NCBI GenBank assembly: GCA_001898625.1
Contig: MKUP01000010.1
Location: 372,001-436,000, forward strand
Reading direction: 5' to 3'
Source of the DNA: Burkholderiales bacterium 67-32
GTDB lineage: Bacteria; Pseudomonadota; Gammaproteobacteria; Burkholderiales; Burkholderiaceae_B
DNA length: 64,000 nucleotides
The translations under genes were made by a program, and so were the position numbers. A model generated the notes under the pieces. That model was not told the origin of the DNA, ran no database searches, and was given only the letters and a program-made list of their open reading frames with translations. Shown here one piece after another: positions 17,000-27,079 of this stretch (within the stretch, counting starts at the first letter, position 1; every line of letters begins with the position of its first letter).

Positions 17000-19900
17000 C
17001 GGCCGGCCTCCACGGGTTGCGGGGCGCCCGCGAACAGGCTGTCCAGCGCCTCGATCAGCTCGCGCGGCGGACGGTCGAAGAACACGCCCTTGGTCGGCGC
17101 GCGCGACCCGCGCAGGAACAGATACACCGCGCCGCCCAGGTGGCGGTCGTAATCGTAGTCGGGCAGCCGCACGGCAAGCTGCCGGTGCAGCGCGAGCAGG
17201 TACAGCACGTATTGCAGGTCGTAGCGCTTGGCCAGGATCTCGCCACGCATGGCCTCCATCGTATAGGCGGCGTCGGAGGCTCCCAGCCAGTTGGACTTGT
17301 AGTCGGCAACGTAGTAGCGGCCCTCGTGCTCGAACGCCAGATCCATGAAACCCTTGAACATGCCGTTCAGCAAGGCCGGCTCCAGGGCCGGGCGCGGCGC
17401 ATTGGCCAGCACATGGCGGCGCACCAGCGCGTCGATGTGGCGGACGTCCACATGGCGACTCTCGAACCAGAACTCCATTTCCACTTGATAGGACGCGAGC
17501 CCGGCCAGCCTGAACGCGCCGCCGCGGGGACCAAGCGGCAGATCGTCGTTCAGCAGCGCCGACAGCCAGCGGGCGAGCGGCGTGATCCAGGCCTCCCATC
17601 CGCGCCGGTTGCAGCGCCTGGCCACCGCGTCGACGATGCGCTGGTCGTCGCCCGCGACGTCGGCAAAGCCTTCTTCGCCCGCCCATTCGAACAAGCCGTG
17701 CAGGAAGGTTCCGGGCCCCGGGCCGCGCGGGAAGCGATGCATGCCCGTGCCCGCGGACACCAGGGCCGCCTGCCCGTCGTCGATGTCGCCCGCGTCGTCG
17801 TCGAACAGCTTCTGGTCTTCCGGGGTTTCCGGACTCAGGTCGCCATGGCGGCTGGCGGTCTCGGGGCCGGCGCCATCCACGGCCTGGCTGGCGATGCGCA
17901 GCGCGCTGTACGACGCGATCCACCAGGGTTCACCAGTGCGGCGCTGCGGCACCCGGTAGTGCGGATGGGCGATCGCCGGCCGCTCGGTTTCGAAGAAGCC
18001 GTCCCCCGGCGCCGGCAAGGGCTCGACACGGATAGCGTCGACGTCGCCGGACTCGGCCCGCAGCAGCCCGACAAGGTCGCGCGACGCGGCAAGTTCGGCG
18101 CCGCCGCCCAGCAGATAGCCCAACGCGCTGCGGTGCCAGCTCGATCCGCCGGAGCGGCCCGGCCGCAGGTCCGCCACCCCCAGCCAGCAGGCGTGGCGCG
18201 CGCGGGTCAGGGCCACGTAGAGCAGGCGCAGATCCTCGGCCAGGCGCTCCTGGTCCGCCCTGGCTTCGTCGTCGGCATCCGGGGCGATGCTGACCACCAG
18301 CCCGCCCTGTTCGTCGTGATAGCGCAGCGGCGGGCGCGACCGGTCGGCGGGACGAAACGAACAGGCGAAAGGCAGGAGCACCAGCGGGTACTCCAGGCCC
18401 TTGGACTTGTGCACGGTCACGACCTTGACCAATTGCTCGTCGCTTTCCAGGCGCAGGATCTGCGCTTCGGCGGTCTGCCCTTCCTGGCCCAGATGGCCGG
18501 CCAGATGGCGGATCAAGGCTTGCTCGCCGTCCAGTTCACCCGCCGCCTGCTGCAGGATCTCGGCCAGGTGCAGCAGATTGGTCAGGATCCGCTCGCCGTC
18601 GGTGCGCCGGGCCAGCGCGCCGGGCAGTCCGAAATCGTCCATCAGGCGCCGCAGCATGGGCAGGACGCCCTGGCCGCGCCAGCGGTCGCGGTAGCCGCGG
18701 AACCGCAGCACCCATTCCTCCCAGACCCGCTCGTCCCGGTTGATACGGTCCAGTTCGGCCAGCGGCAGCGCCAGGGTCGCGCTGGCCAGCGCCGCCCGCA
18801 GCTTGCGGTCGTCGTCCGGTTCGGCGCAGGCCTTGAGCCACGACAACGCGTCCGCCGCCTCGGCGCCGGCGAACACGGAATCCTTGTCCGACAGGTACAC
18901 GCTGCGCACGCCGCGCCGCGCCAGGGCGGTCCGGATGGCATGCGCCTCGCCCATGTCGCGCACCAGCACGGCGATGTCGGCCTGCCGCAGCCCGCGGATG
19001 CGCCCGCCGCGCTCGAAGCCCGTGCGGCCTGCCGCGCCCTCTTCCAGCATGCGGACGATCTGGCCGGCGCAACCGGCCGCCATCTCGGCGCGATAGGTCC
19101 CGGACCCCATGGGCGCGTCCTGTTCGGCAAACCAGAAGGTCAGTGCCGGGGCGGGCTCGCCGGCGGCCACGAAGCGTTCGGCGCGGCCGTTTGCGCGCAC
19201 CGGCAGGAAAGGCAGCGGGTTGTCGCTCCCGTGCCGGAAAAGAAAGGCGCCCCGACCCGGCTCGCGCCGCTCGGCCGCCATGAACAGCCGGTTGACGGCA
19301 TCGACCATGTCGCCGCTGGAGCGGTAGTTGGTGCCCAGCGTGTCATGGCGCCCTTCGGTGGCGCGCCGCGCCCGCAGGTAGGTGTAGATGTCCGCGCCGC
19401 GGAAGGCGTAGATGGCCTGCTTGGGATCGCCGATCATCAGCAGCGCGCAATCGTCGCGGCTGTCGGCGATCGGGTAGACGCGGTCGAAGATCCGGTACTG
19501 GACCGTGTCGGTGTCCTGGAATTCGTCGATGAGGGCGACCGGGAACTGTGTCCTTATGACCTGGGCCAGGCGCTCGCCGTTGTCGCCGTGCAGCGCGGCG
19601 TCGAGGTTGTTCAGCATGTCGTCGAAGCCCATCTCCGCGCGCCGGCGCTTCTCGGCGTCGAAGCGCGCGCGCACCCAGCCTGCCGCGTGGGCCAGCATGG
19701 CCGCTTGCGCCGAAGGCAGCGCATCGAGCTGCTGCTTCAGGCCGGCCATGGCATGGAGCGCAGGATGGTCGATGACATGGCCGGGGTGGCATACCTCGGC
19801 CATGTAGGCGGGCGTCAGGCGCTCGAACCCCTTTTCCAGGTCCGGTTTTTCCTGCGCCGGGTCGCCGGCCCAGGCCAGCAGCTTGTCGAACCAGGGGTTG

Positions 19901-20718
19901 TACCAGCGCGGCTGGAACTTTCGGGCATTGACCCGCTTGCCGGCGCAGGCCGCATCGCACAACTGCCGCAGTTCGGCCACCCAGGCCGGCCACGGCGCTT
20001 TGAGCGTGGCCAGGCGGGCCTGTCTTTCGCTCAGCGCCGCGTCCAGCAATTCGTGCAGGGGGCGCTGGCTTTGCGCTGGTGCCGCATGGGCCAACAGCCC
20101 CGCGAGCCTGCCGCGCAGCCCTTCGGGGGTGCCCCAGTGCGCCTGCGCCCATTCCAGGGCCGCGCCCCGCAGGGGGTAGCAATGCTGCCGCCAATAGTCC
20201 CGCACGACCTCGGCCAGCAATTCGGTGTGGTCGGTTTCCAGCGTCTGGGTGAACAGGCTGCCGCTGTCGAACGCGTGTTCGCGCAGCATGCGCTGGCACC
20301 ATCCATGGATGGTCGATACCGCGGCCTCGTCCATCCATTGGGCGGCCATGTCGAGCTTGCCCGCGCACTCCGCCCATCGCTCCGCGCCGTAGTGCTCGCG
20401 CAACGCCGCGACGAGTTCGTCGGGGGCGTCGATCTCGTCGCGAAAATAGCGGGCGGCCAGCGCCAGGCGGCTGCGGATGCGGTCGCGCAACTCCTGGGTG
20501 GCGGCATCGGTGAAGGTCACCACCAGGATCTCGGGCGGCAGCAGTTCGCGGCCGAAACCGGCTTCCTCGCCGCCATGGCCCAACACCAGCCGCACGAACA
20601 GCGCCGAGATGGTGAAGGTCTTGCCCGTGCCCGCGCTCGCCTCGATCAGCCGGCTGCCCCGCAGCGGCAACGACAGGGCCAGGTCTTCGCCCGGATCGAG
20701 GGTCTGGACGAGATTCAT
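16996..20718 (-). CDS. recB: exodeoxyribonuclease V subunit beta (RecB)
   Basis: RecB is the 3'-5' helicase and nuclease subunit. It has 1240 residues: Walker A ASAGTGKT at 27-34, UvrD/Rep helicase motifs including FQDTDTVQYRIF and VHKSKGLEYPLV, and a C-terminal nuclease domain with the metal-binding D-x-K core in VADYKSNW at about residue 1135. Length is normal (E. coli 1180). The ATG overlaps the recC stop by ATGA and its own stop overlaps the recD start, so all three subunits are translationally coupled. The GTG/ATG codons further upstream in frame lie within recC. Confidence 0.95.
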   Translation of the reverse strand: MNLVQTLDPGEDLALSLPLRGSRLIEASAGTGKTFTISALFVRLVLGHGGEEAGFGRELLPPEILVVTFTDAATQELRDRIRSRLALAARYFRDEIDAPDELVAALREHYGAERWAECAGKLDMAAQWMDEAAVSTIHGWCQRMLREHAFDSGSLFTQTLETDHTELLAEVVRDYWRQHCYPLRGAALEWAQAHWGTPEGLRGRLAGLLAHAAPAQSQRPLHELLDAALSERQARLATLKAPWPAWVAELRQLCDAACAGKRVNARKFQPRWYNPWFDKLLAWAGDPAQEKPDLEKGFERLTPAYMAEVCHPGHVIDHPALHAMAGLKQQLDALPSAQAAMLAHAAGWVRARFDAEKRRRAEMGFDDMLNNLDAALHGDNGERLAQVIRTQFPVALIDEFQDTDTVQYRIFDRVYPIADSRDDCALLMIGDPKQAIYAFRGADIYTYLRARRATEGRHDTLGTNYRSSGDMVDAVNRLFMAAERREPGRGAFLFRHGSDNPLPFLPVRANGRAERFVAAGEPAPALTFWFAEQDAPMGSGTYRAEMAAGCAGQIVRMLEEGAAGRTGFERGGRIRGLRQADIAVLVRDMGEAHAIRTALARRGVRSVYLSDKDSVFAGAEAADALSWLKACAEPDDDRKLRAALASATLALPLAELDRINRDERVWEEWVLRFRGYRDRWRGQGVLPMLRRLMDDFGLPGALARRTDGERILTNLLHLAEILQQAAGELDGEQALIRHLAGHLGQEGQTAEAQILRLESDEQLVKVVTVHKSKGLEYPLVLLPFACSFRPADRSRPPLRYHDEQGGLVVSIAPDADDEARADQERLAEDLRLLYVALTRARHACWLGVADLRPGRSGGSSWHRSALGYLLGGGAELAASRDLVGLLRAESGDVDAIRVEPLPAPGDGFFETERPAIAHPHYRVPQRRTGEPWWIASYSALRIASQAVDGAGPETASRHGDLSPETPEDQKLFDDDAGDIDDGQAALVSAGTGMHRFPRGPGPGTFLHGLFEWAGEEGFADVAGDDQRIVDAVARRCNRRGWEAWITPLARWLSALLNDDLPLGPRGGAFRLAGLASYQVEMEFWFESRHVDVRHIDALVRRHVLANAPRPALEPALLNGMFKGFMDLAFEHEGRYYVADYKSNWLGASDAAYTMEAMRGEILAKRYDLQYVLYLLALHRQLAVRLPDYDYDRHLGGAVYLFLRGSRAPTKGVFFDRPPRELIEALDSLFAGAPQPVEAGR

Positions 20719-23700
20719 TCCCCTTCCCCCTCGGCGCCGGCGGGCGAACCGGTCACCGCGTCGAAAAGCGGCTGGTACAGGGTGGCGGCCCAGGCCGCGA
20801 AGGCGCCGTCGGACCACAGCGCCTCGAAGTCCGGATACTGGCGTGCCAGGTAGGGACTCCGTCCCGACTCCCCTGCCGTATTGAAACCGTCCTCATAGAC
20901 TCTGCGCGCCTGGGCGCGCGCCGCATCCTCGTCCGGCAGCGCGGACAGCCAGGCGAAGGCCGTGCGCACGGCCACCGGCGGCGGCGCCTGCATGCCGGCC
21001 GTCCAGGCCTCGAGCAGTTCGCCCAGCCACTGGCGCGCCGGCTCGGCCTCGCACGCCGGCAGCGTCACGTCGCCATCGGCGGCGATCAGGACCGTGCGCA
21101 GCCGCAGGCCCATGGCGTTGCCGGCCAGATGAACCACCCAGGGCCGGACCAGCCTGTGCCACTTCAGGCTCCTGTCCCTGGCCTTCAGCTCGTTGGGTAC
21201 CACCTCCATCAGCAGGTGTCCACCACGGTCATCGCCACGCAGGCCGCTCAGCCAGCCCTCCAACCGCAGCCCCTCATGCACGACATCCACCGCCACCGAC
21301 GTCCCGATCTCGCGCGGCCAGGCGGCCCGCCATGCCCGGTGGCGGCCCAACAACGCCGGCAAGGGCGCGAGCAGCGCCGCCAGGTCCTGTTCGCCGAAAC
21401 CGGCCAACGGCAGCCGGCCGCTGCGGACCAGGACCCGCGCCGCCTCGCCTAGCCTGGCCTGCGCCGCGTCCTCGTCCGGCGCATCCAGCGCGGCGTGCAG
21501 CAATTGCTCGCTCAACTGGTAGTGTCCCAGGCCGTCGAGCGCGAACGGCTCCTCGTCCTCGGCGGCAAGATCGGCTTCGTCGAAATGCACCTTCAAGCGC
21601 TGGTTGAAAAAGGCCTTGAGCGGATCGCGGACGAAGCCCTGCAGCGCGGCCAGGTCCAGCGTCGACACCGGCGGAACGGGAGGCGGCAAGGCGGCCGGCG
21701 CCGCATCGATCCCGCTTCCGGCGGGCTCGTGCATGACGGCCCATTCCCGGGCGTAGCTGAAATACGCGTCGTCGCCGTCCAGGAAATAGCGCGCGCTGAA
21801 GGGTTGCAGCGGGTGGACGGTGGTCAGCGCGCCCACCGGCGACGGTCCGTCGTCCTCGCCGTCGAGCGTCCAGCCGGCCGCGATGTGGTCCAGCAACTGT
21901 CCCACCAGCACCGACGGCGGCCGTTCGCTGTTGTCGCGCACGCTGCGCCCCACCCAACTGATGTACAACTGCTCGCGGGCCGACAGCAGCGCTTCCAGCA
22001 GCAGGTAGCGGTCGTCTTCGCGCCGCGAGCGGTCGCCGGGCCGATAGTCGCCGCTCATCAGGTCGAAGTCGGGGGGCGCCTGGGTGCGCGGGTAGTCGCC
22101 GTCGTTCATGCCCAGCAGGCACACCATCTTGAACGGAATGGCGCGCATCGGCATGAGCGTGCAGAAATTCACCGAGCCGGCCAGGAATCGCTGGTTCAGG
22201 CGGCCTCTGTCGAGGTCGGCCAGCCATGCCTCACGCACCACGACCAGGGGCAGCGCCTCGTCCAGCGCCACGCTCTCGCAGGTGTCCAGCCAATCGTCCA
22301 GCAACTGCGACAGGCCGGTCAGCATCCCCTCTTCCCGTTCGGAAGCCGGATCGAAGCAAGCTTCGAGCAGCCGGCGCAGGCGGTCGCCCCATTGCGCGGG
22401 TGCAGCGGGCACCGCCAGCTCGTTCCGGAACCGGTCCAGGGCGTCGATCAGCGCGTCCAGCGATCCGACCAAAGCGGCGTCGAGGCCGCCCACTTCATCA
22501 TAGGGCTCGATGTCGCCGTAGGGACCGCCGGCCCCGACCGCGTAACCCAGCAACATGCGCCGCAGGCCGAAGCGCCACGTATTCTGCTCCATGCCGCCGG
22601 GCAGGCCCAGGCTGGCCCGCTGGTCCGCATCCAGCCCCCAGCGCACGCCGGCGCCCTCTATCCATCGATGCAACTGGGGCAGGTCCCCCTCGCGGATGCC
22701 AAAGCGCTTGCGTACACCCGGCACATCCAGCAGGTCGAGGATATCGCTGACGGCGAAGCGGCTGTCGGGCAGGCGCAGCAGATGCTCGATCGCGATCAGC
22801 AGCGGCTCCCGCCCCCGCTGGCCCTGGTCGGCCAGCGTGAAGGGAATGTAACGGGCGTCGCCCGGGTCCACCAGCCCGAATACCGCCCGCACGTGCGGCG
22901 CGTAGGCATCGATGTCCGGCACCATGACGATTACGTCGCGCGGACGCAGTTGCGGATCCGCGTTGAAGCGCGCCAGCAACTGGTCGTGCAGGATCTCCAC
23001 CTCGCGCTGCGGGCTGTGGGCGATGTGGAAACGCACCGATTCGTCCGCCCGCGGATCGATCGGTGGCCATTGCTCGCGGGTCTCGGCCAGCGACCGCAGG
23101 TTCAGGATGTCGTCCTGGATCTGCGCCAGCAGATGGTCGGCGGGGGCCTCGTTGAAAAGATCGATGCGGCGGTCGCTGATCGAGGCGAAATGTTCCTGGT
23201 AGCGCTCGGGTACGTCGTAGGTGTCGAGCAGGTGGATGTAGTCGCGGCCCTGCTTGCCCCAGGCCGCCAGCAGCGGATTGCCGAAGTTGTGCAGCGTTTC
23301 GGCATCCAGCGTGGCGGGCATGCCGGGCCGGCGCTGCTGCCGCCGGTACTGGTGGCGCAGCAGGTCCTGGTCGGCCACGATGTCCGCCCAGTGGTGCTGG
23401 CAGGGGTTATGGACGCACAGCAACACCTGCGAGAACTTCGCCAGCGCGGCAAGCGCTTCCAGCGCCTGCGCCGGCATGGACGAGATGCCGAACACGATCA
23501 CGCGCCGCGGCAAGCCCGGCGGCGGCGCATCGAGCTGCGCCATGCGGGCGACGAAGCGGCGATGCACCCCCGCCCGGCTCTGGATCAGGCCATCGTCGCC
23601 CACGTCGGCCAGCAGCGCGCGCCACAACGCCGGCTGCCAGCGGTCTTCCGCCGCCAGCGGGACCGTGCCGCGGCGCGAGGTGCGCAGCACGTCGCGTCCG

Positions 23701-24203
23701 TGCTCCCAATCGTCCAGCCAGTCGGCGCGATAGACCTGGTACTGGTCGTACAGGTCGGCCAGCCGTTCCGCGAGCTGATGGCGCTTGCGCATGCTGGCAT
23801 CGTCGGCCAGGAAACGGCGCAGCGGCAGGAAAGATTCGTGATCCAGTTGCGCCGGCAGCAGGCGCAGCAGCCGCCAGGTCAGCCCGTTGCGATCGAGCGA
23901 CGAAGTCTCCGGCAGCTTGTCGCGCCCCAGCACCAGGCGATAGGCCCGCCACAGGAAACGGGCGGGCAGTTGGACGTCGATGGCAGCGGCGATGCCGCAG
24001 CCCTGCCCTGGCCCGCGCGGGTCTTCCGCCAGCGCGAGCTTGAGCCACTGGGCAATGCCATTGCTTTGCACCAGGATGGTTTCATTTTCCAGCGGCGAAA
24101 GCGGCGCCCGCTGCATCCACGACACCGCCAGCCCGCGCAGGTCTTCCAGGCGATTGCCGTGGACGACCATGAAACCGGGAACGAGCGCAGAGGAAGCGGG
24201 CAT
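20715..24203 (-). CDS. recC: exodeoxyribonuclease V subunit gamma (RecC)
   Basis: RecC is the Chi-recognising scaffold subunit, a catalytically dead helicase/nuclease fold. The 1162-residue protein opens with the family start (GFMVVHGNRLEDLRGLAVSW) and contains LVQSNGIAQWLK and FCTLMPMRAIPFKMVCLLGM, typical of RecC. It is the first gene of the operon, preceded by about 65 bases to the fbpA-type gene end. No Walker A motif is seen, as expected. Confidence 0.95.
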   Translation of the reverse strand: MPASSALVPGFMVVHGNRLEDLRGLAVSWMQRAPLSPLENETILVQSNGIAQWLKLALAEDPRGPGQGCGIAAAIDVQLPARFLWRAYRLVLGRDKLPETSSLDRNGLTWRLLRLLPAQLDHESFLPLRRFLADDASMRKRHQLAERLADLYDQYQVYRADWLDDWEHGRDVLRTSRRGTVPLAAEDRWQPALWRALLADVGDDGLIQSRAGVHRRFVARMAQLDAPPPGLPRRVIVFGISSMPAQALEALAALAKFSQVLLCVHNPCQHHWADIVADQDLLRHQYRRQQRRPGMPATLDAETLHNFGNPLLAAWGKQGRDYIHLLDTYDVPERYQEHFASISDRRIDLFNEAPADHLLAQIQDDILNLRSLAETREQWPPIDPRADESVRFHIAHSPQREVEILHDQLLARFNADPQLRPRDVIVMVPDIDAYAPHVRAVFGLVDPGDARYIPFTLADQGQRGREPLLIAIEHLLRLPDSRFAVSDILDLLDVPGVRKRFGIREGDLPQLHRWIEGAGVRWGLDADQRASLGLPGGMEQNTWRFGLRRMLLGYAVGAGGPYGDIEPYDEVGGLDAALVGSLDALIDALDRFRNELAVPAAPAQWGDRLRRLLEACFDPASEREEGMLTGLSQLLDDWLDTCESVALDEALPLVVVREAWLADLDRGRLNQRFLAGSVNFCTLMPMRAIPFKMVCLLGMNDGDYPRTQAPPDFDLMSGDYRPGDRSRREDDRYLLLEALLSAREQLYISWVGRSVRDNSERPPSVLVGQLLDHIAAGWTLDGEDDGPSPVGALTTVHPLQPFSARYFLDGDDAYFSYAREWAVMHEPAGSGIDAAPAALPPPVPPVSTLDLAALQGFVRDPLKAFFNQRLKVHFDEADLAAEDEEPFALDGLGHYQLSEQLLHAALDAPDEDAAQARLGEAARVLVRSGRLPLAGFGEQDLAALLAPLPALLGRHRAWRAAWPREIGTSVAVDVVHEGLRLEGWLSGLRGDDRGGHLLMEVVPNELKARDRSLKWHRLVRPWVVHLAGNAMGLRLRTVLIAADGDVTLPACEAEPARQWLGELLEAWTAGMQAPPPVAVRTAFAWLSALPDEDAARAQARRVYEDGFNTAGESGRSPYLARQYPDFEALWSDGAFAAWAATLYQPLFDAVTGSPAGAEGEGE

Positions 24204-24268
24204 GCGGAGAACGATGGAAGGAGGCGGCCCCTCATTCTACAGAGCCGTTCTCCTGCCCGCAGGGCCGA

Positions 24269-25294
24269 TCAGCGGTAACCGGTACGGTCCAGGAGCTTCT
24301 GGGCGGTGACCTGGTTGCGGCCGATCGCGCCGATCGACACGGTCTCGGCCTTGAACGAGCCCAGCGCCTCCAGCGCGGCGTTGTCGGACTTCACCGAACG
24401 CACGGCCGGCCATTCGTTGTTGCCGGCAGCGAAATAGTTCTGCGCCTTATCGCTGGCCAGGTATTCCAGGAACTTGACCGCGGCTTCCTTGTGCGGCGCA
24501 TGGCGGGCCACCGCGCCGCCGGCCACGTTCATGTGCACGCCCTGCCCCGCCTGGTCGGGCCACAGGAAGCCGATCTTGGCGATCGCGGCCTTGTCCTCGG
24601 GCTTGTCCGAGCGGGCCATGCGCACGTAGTAGTAGTTGTTGGTCAGCGCCACGCCGCATTCGCCCGAAGCCACGCCCTTGATCTGGTCGGTGTCGCCGCC
24701 CTGTGGGTTGCGCGCCATGTTGGCCACCATGCCCTGGGCCCATTTTTCGGCCGCGGCCTCGCCGTTGCGCTCGATCAGCGAGCCCAGCAGGGACAGCATG
24801 TAGGGGTGCGAACCGGACCGCGTGCAGACCTTGCCCTTGTTCTTCGGGTCGGCCAGCTTCTCGTAGGTATCGACGTCGGCCGGGTTGACGGCCGACTTGT
24901 TGTAGACGATGACGCGGGCGCGCGTGGAAAAGCCGAACCATTGCGGGTCCTTGCCCGGTTCGCCGCCTTGCAGGTTGGCGGGGATGCGCTCGGCCAGCAC
25001 CTTGGAGCTGACCGGCTGGAACAGGCCATCGGCCTCGGCGCGCCACAGCCGCGCGGCATCGACCATCAGGATCACGTCGGCGGGGCTCTTGGCGCCTTCG
25101 CTTTTCAGGCGCTCGACCAGCGCGGCGTCGCCCGCCTCGATGCGGTTGATCTTGATCCCGGTCTGGTCGGTGAATCCCTTGTAGAGCAGCTCGTCCGTCT
25201 GGTAGTGGCGGGCGGAATAGATGTTCAGTTCCTGCGCGTGAGCGCCGGCGGAGACGGCCAGCAAGGCGGCGGTCAGCAGGGAAAGCTTGAGCAT
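24269..25294 (-). CDS. fbpA: iron(III) ABC transporter periplasmic binding protein (FbpA/FutA family)
   Basis: This exported ferric-ion receptor has 341 residues and a signal peptide ending AGAHAQ at about residue 20. It continues ELNIYSARHYQTDE, the standard FbpA/FutA opening. The iron-binding tyrosines lie in NNYYYVR near residue 225. GAGG lies about 8 bases before the ATG at 25294. The permease gene is upstream on the same strand and the ATPase gene is divergent beyond it. An inverted repeat 40 bases upstream may be a Fur site. The FutA-like YYY cluster suggests iron bound without a synergistic anion, but this is inference. Confidence 0.88.
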   Translation of the reverse strand: MLKLSLLTAALLAVSAGAHAQELNIYSARHYQTDELLYKGFTDQTGIKINRIEAGDAALVERLKSEGAKSPADVILMVDAARLWRAEADGLFQPVSSKVLAERIPANLQGGEPGKDPQWFGFSTRARVIVYNKSAVNPADVDTYEKLADPKNKGKVCTRSGSHPYMLSLLGSLIERNGEAAAEKWAQGMVANMARNPQGGDTDQIKGVASGECGVALTNNYYYVRMARSDKPEDKAAIAKIGFLWPDQAGQGVHMNVAGGAVARHAPHKEAAVKFLEYLASDKAQNYFAAGNNEWPAVRSVKSDNAALEALGSFKAETVSIGAIGRNQVTAQKLLDRTGYR

Positions 25295-25332
25295 GGACGA
25301 GGCCTCGGGATAAGAGCAAGTTGAAAACGGAT

Positions 25333-25351
25333 AGGAATTATTGTCATTCCC
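25333..25351. promoter_or_regulatory. candidate Fur-type operator upstream of fbpA
   Basis: GGAAT-N7-ATTCC forms a 5-7-5 inverted repeat at 25334-25350 in an AT-rich patch between the permease and binding-protein genes. Fur sites are AT-rich and palindromic, and a second 5-7-5 repeat sits at the fbpC start. Identity with the 19-bp Fur consensus is only partial. Confidence 0.35.
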
Positions 25352-25370
25352 ATCCATCTCGTCAAATCTT

Positions 25371-26996
25371 TCAGCTTTTCGTAAGTTTGTCCCGCCGGGA
25401 AATGGCGCGGGCCAGCACGATCACGGGCAGCAGGCCGGCCAGTACGATGGTCAGTGCCGGGACGGCGGCCTCCCCCAGGCGCTCGTCCGAGGCCAGGTGG
25501 TCGGTGATCACGGCCAGCGTATCGAAATTGAATGGCCGCAGCACCAGGGTCGCGGGCAGTTCCTTCATCACGTCCACGAACACCAGCAAGGCGGCGGTCA
25601 GCAGGCTGCGCCGCAATAGCGGCTGGTGCACCCGCGTCAGCAGTTCCCAGGTCCCCGCGCCCAGGCTGCGCGCGCTGGCGTCCAGCGACGGCGTGATCTT
25701 GGCCAGCCCCGCTTCCGTCGTTTGCAGCGCCACCGCCAGGAAGCGGACCAGGTAGGCATAGACCAGCAGCGTCAGCGTGCCGGTCAGCGTGCCCTGGAAC
25801 GACCAGCCCCACGCCTCCATCCAGCCGTCCAGCGCGCCCACGAGGATCAGCAGGCCCACCGCCAGCACCGCGCCGGGCACCGCGTAGCCCATGCCGGCCA
25901 CGCTGTTGGCGGCGCGCACCAGCCGGCCGGGCGCCAGGCGAGCGGCGTAGGCCAGCCCCAGCGCCAGCGCCACGGCCAGTACCGAGGTCGTGGCCGCCAG
26001 CCGCAGCGTATTGCCCAGCCACATGACATAGCGGCTCCAGTCGATGACGTGGAGGTCCTGGGCGGCGAACCGCAGCATGATGGCCACGGGCAGCAGGAAC
26101 CCCAGCGTGAGCGGCACCAGGCACACCAGGTTGGCCCAGACCGCCTGGCGGCCCGACAGCCGGCGCGGCGCCTGCACGTGGCGTTGCGCGCCCGCGTGAA
26201 AGCGCAGGCGGAACCGGCTGCGGCGTTCCAGCCAGACCAGCACGCACACGAACGCCAGCAGGGCCGACGCCAGTTGCGCCGCGGCGACGCGGTCTCCCAT
26301 GGACAGCCAGGCCCGGTAGATGCCGGTGGTGAAGGTCTGCACGCCGAAGTAGGACACCGCGCCGTAATCGGCCAGCGTCTCCATCAGGACCAGCGTGATG
26401 CCGGCCACCGCGGCGGGACGTGCCAGCGGCAGGACGACCGCGAAGAACGCCCGTGCCGGCCCGCAGCCCAGCGTGCGCGCGGCCTCCGACAGGCGCGGAC
26501 TGCGTTCGAGGAAAGCCGTGCGCGTCAGCAGGTAGACGTAGGGATAGAAGGCGAAGATGAAGACCAGCGCGGCCCCGTACCACGACCGGATGGCCGGGAA
26601 CCACGGCAGCCGGGGCTGCCCCGTCAGGTCCCGCAGCAGGGTCTGCACCGGCCCGGAGAACTGGAAGAAATCGGTGAAGGCGTAGGCCATGACGTAGGTG
26701 GGCATGGCCAGCGGCAGGATCAGTGCCCATTCGTAGATGCGGCGGCCGGGAAAGTCGTGGGCGGCCACGGTCCAGGCGGTGGCGATGCCCACCAGCGCGG
26801 CGCCCACGCCCACGGCCGCCATCAGCAGCAGCGAGGTCGCGGCATAGCCCGGCAGCACCGTGCCTGCCAGGTGGGCAAGGATGTCCCGCGCGCCGGCGTC
26901 GGCGTTCGACACCGACCACAGCAGGCAGATGATGGGCAAGGCGATGAAGGCGGCCACAGCGGCTGCCGGCCAGGAAAGCGCGGTGCGTCGGTGCAT
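25371..26996 (-). CDS. fbpB: iron(III) ABC transporter permease (FbpB family)
   Basis: This is the inner-membrane permease for ferric iron. About 541 residues form two homologous halves with roughly 12 membrane segments. Each half carries an EAA-type loop (LSEAARTLGCGPARAFF and LDASARSLGAGTWELL) that contacts the ATPase. A fused double-length permease is normal for FbpB. The ATG at 26996 is chosen; a TTG at 27011 is the alternative and neither has a clear ribosome-binding site. It is transcribed ahead of fbpA, and the ATPase gene lies divergently. Confidence 0.87.
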   Translation of the reverse strand: MHRRTALSWPAAAVAAFIALPIICLLWSVSNADAGARDILAHLAGTVLPGYAATSLLLMAAVGVGAALVGIATAWTVAAHDFPGRRIYEWALILPLAMPTYVMAYAFTDFFQFSGPVQTLLRDLTGQPRLPWFPAIRSWYGAALVFIFAFYPYVYLLTRTAFLERSPRLSEAARTLGCGPARAFFAVVLPLARPAAVAGITLVLMETLADYGAVSYFGVQTFTTGIYRAWLSMGDRVAAAQLASALLAFVCVLVWLERRSRFRLRFHAGAQRHVQAPRRLSGRQAVWANLVCLVPLTLGFLLPVAIMLRFAAQDLHVIDWSRYVMWLGNTLRLAATTSVLAVALALGLAYAARLAPGRLVRAANSVAGMGYAVPGAVLAVGLLILVGALDGWMEAWGWSFQGTLTGTLTLLVYAYLVRFLAVALQTTEAGLAKITPSLDASARSLGAGTWELLTRVHQPLLRRSLLTAALLVFVDVMKELPATLVLRPFNFDTLAVITDHLASDERLGEAAVPALTIVLAGLLPVIVLARAISRRDKLTKS

Positions 26997-27062
26997 CGGA
27001 TACCAGGACAAGTCGACGGCTGACGCGGGAGCGAAGGTCCGTCTGGCGTTGGCGGCAAGCAG

Positions 27063-27079
27063 GAATACGAATTATATTC
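27063..27079. promoter_or_regulatory. candidate operator between divergent fbpB and fbpC
   Basis: GAATA-N7-TATTC, an AT-rich 5-7-5 inverted repeat, abuts the fbpC start codon in the short divergent region. It has the same architecture as the repeat upstream of fbpA and could serve Fur repression of both directions. The consensus match is weak. Confidence 0.35.

Noticed and set aside
17017-20853. Open plus-strand frame of over 1200 codons opposite recB
   Set aside because: It mirrors the RecB reading frame in high-GC sequence; its translation is low-complexity Arg/Gln/His/Ala without any domain, while the minus strand gives full RecB motifs.
21495-24278. Long plus-strand frame opposite recC
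   Set aside because: Antisense shadow of RecC; composition is atypical and no start signal or domain is present.
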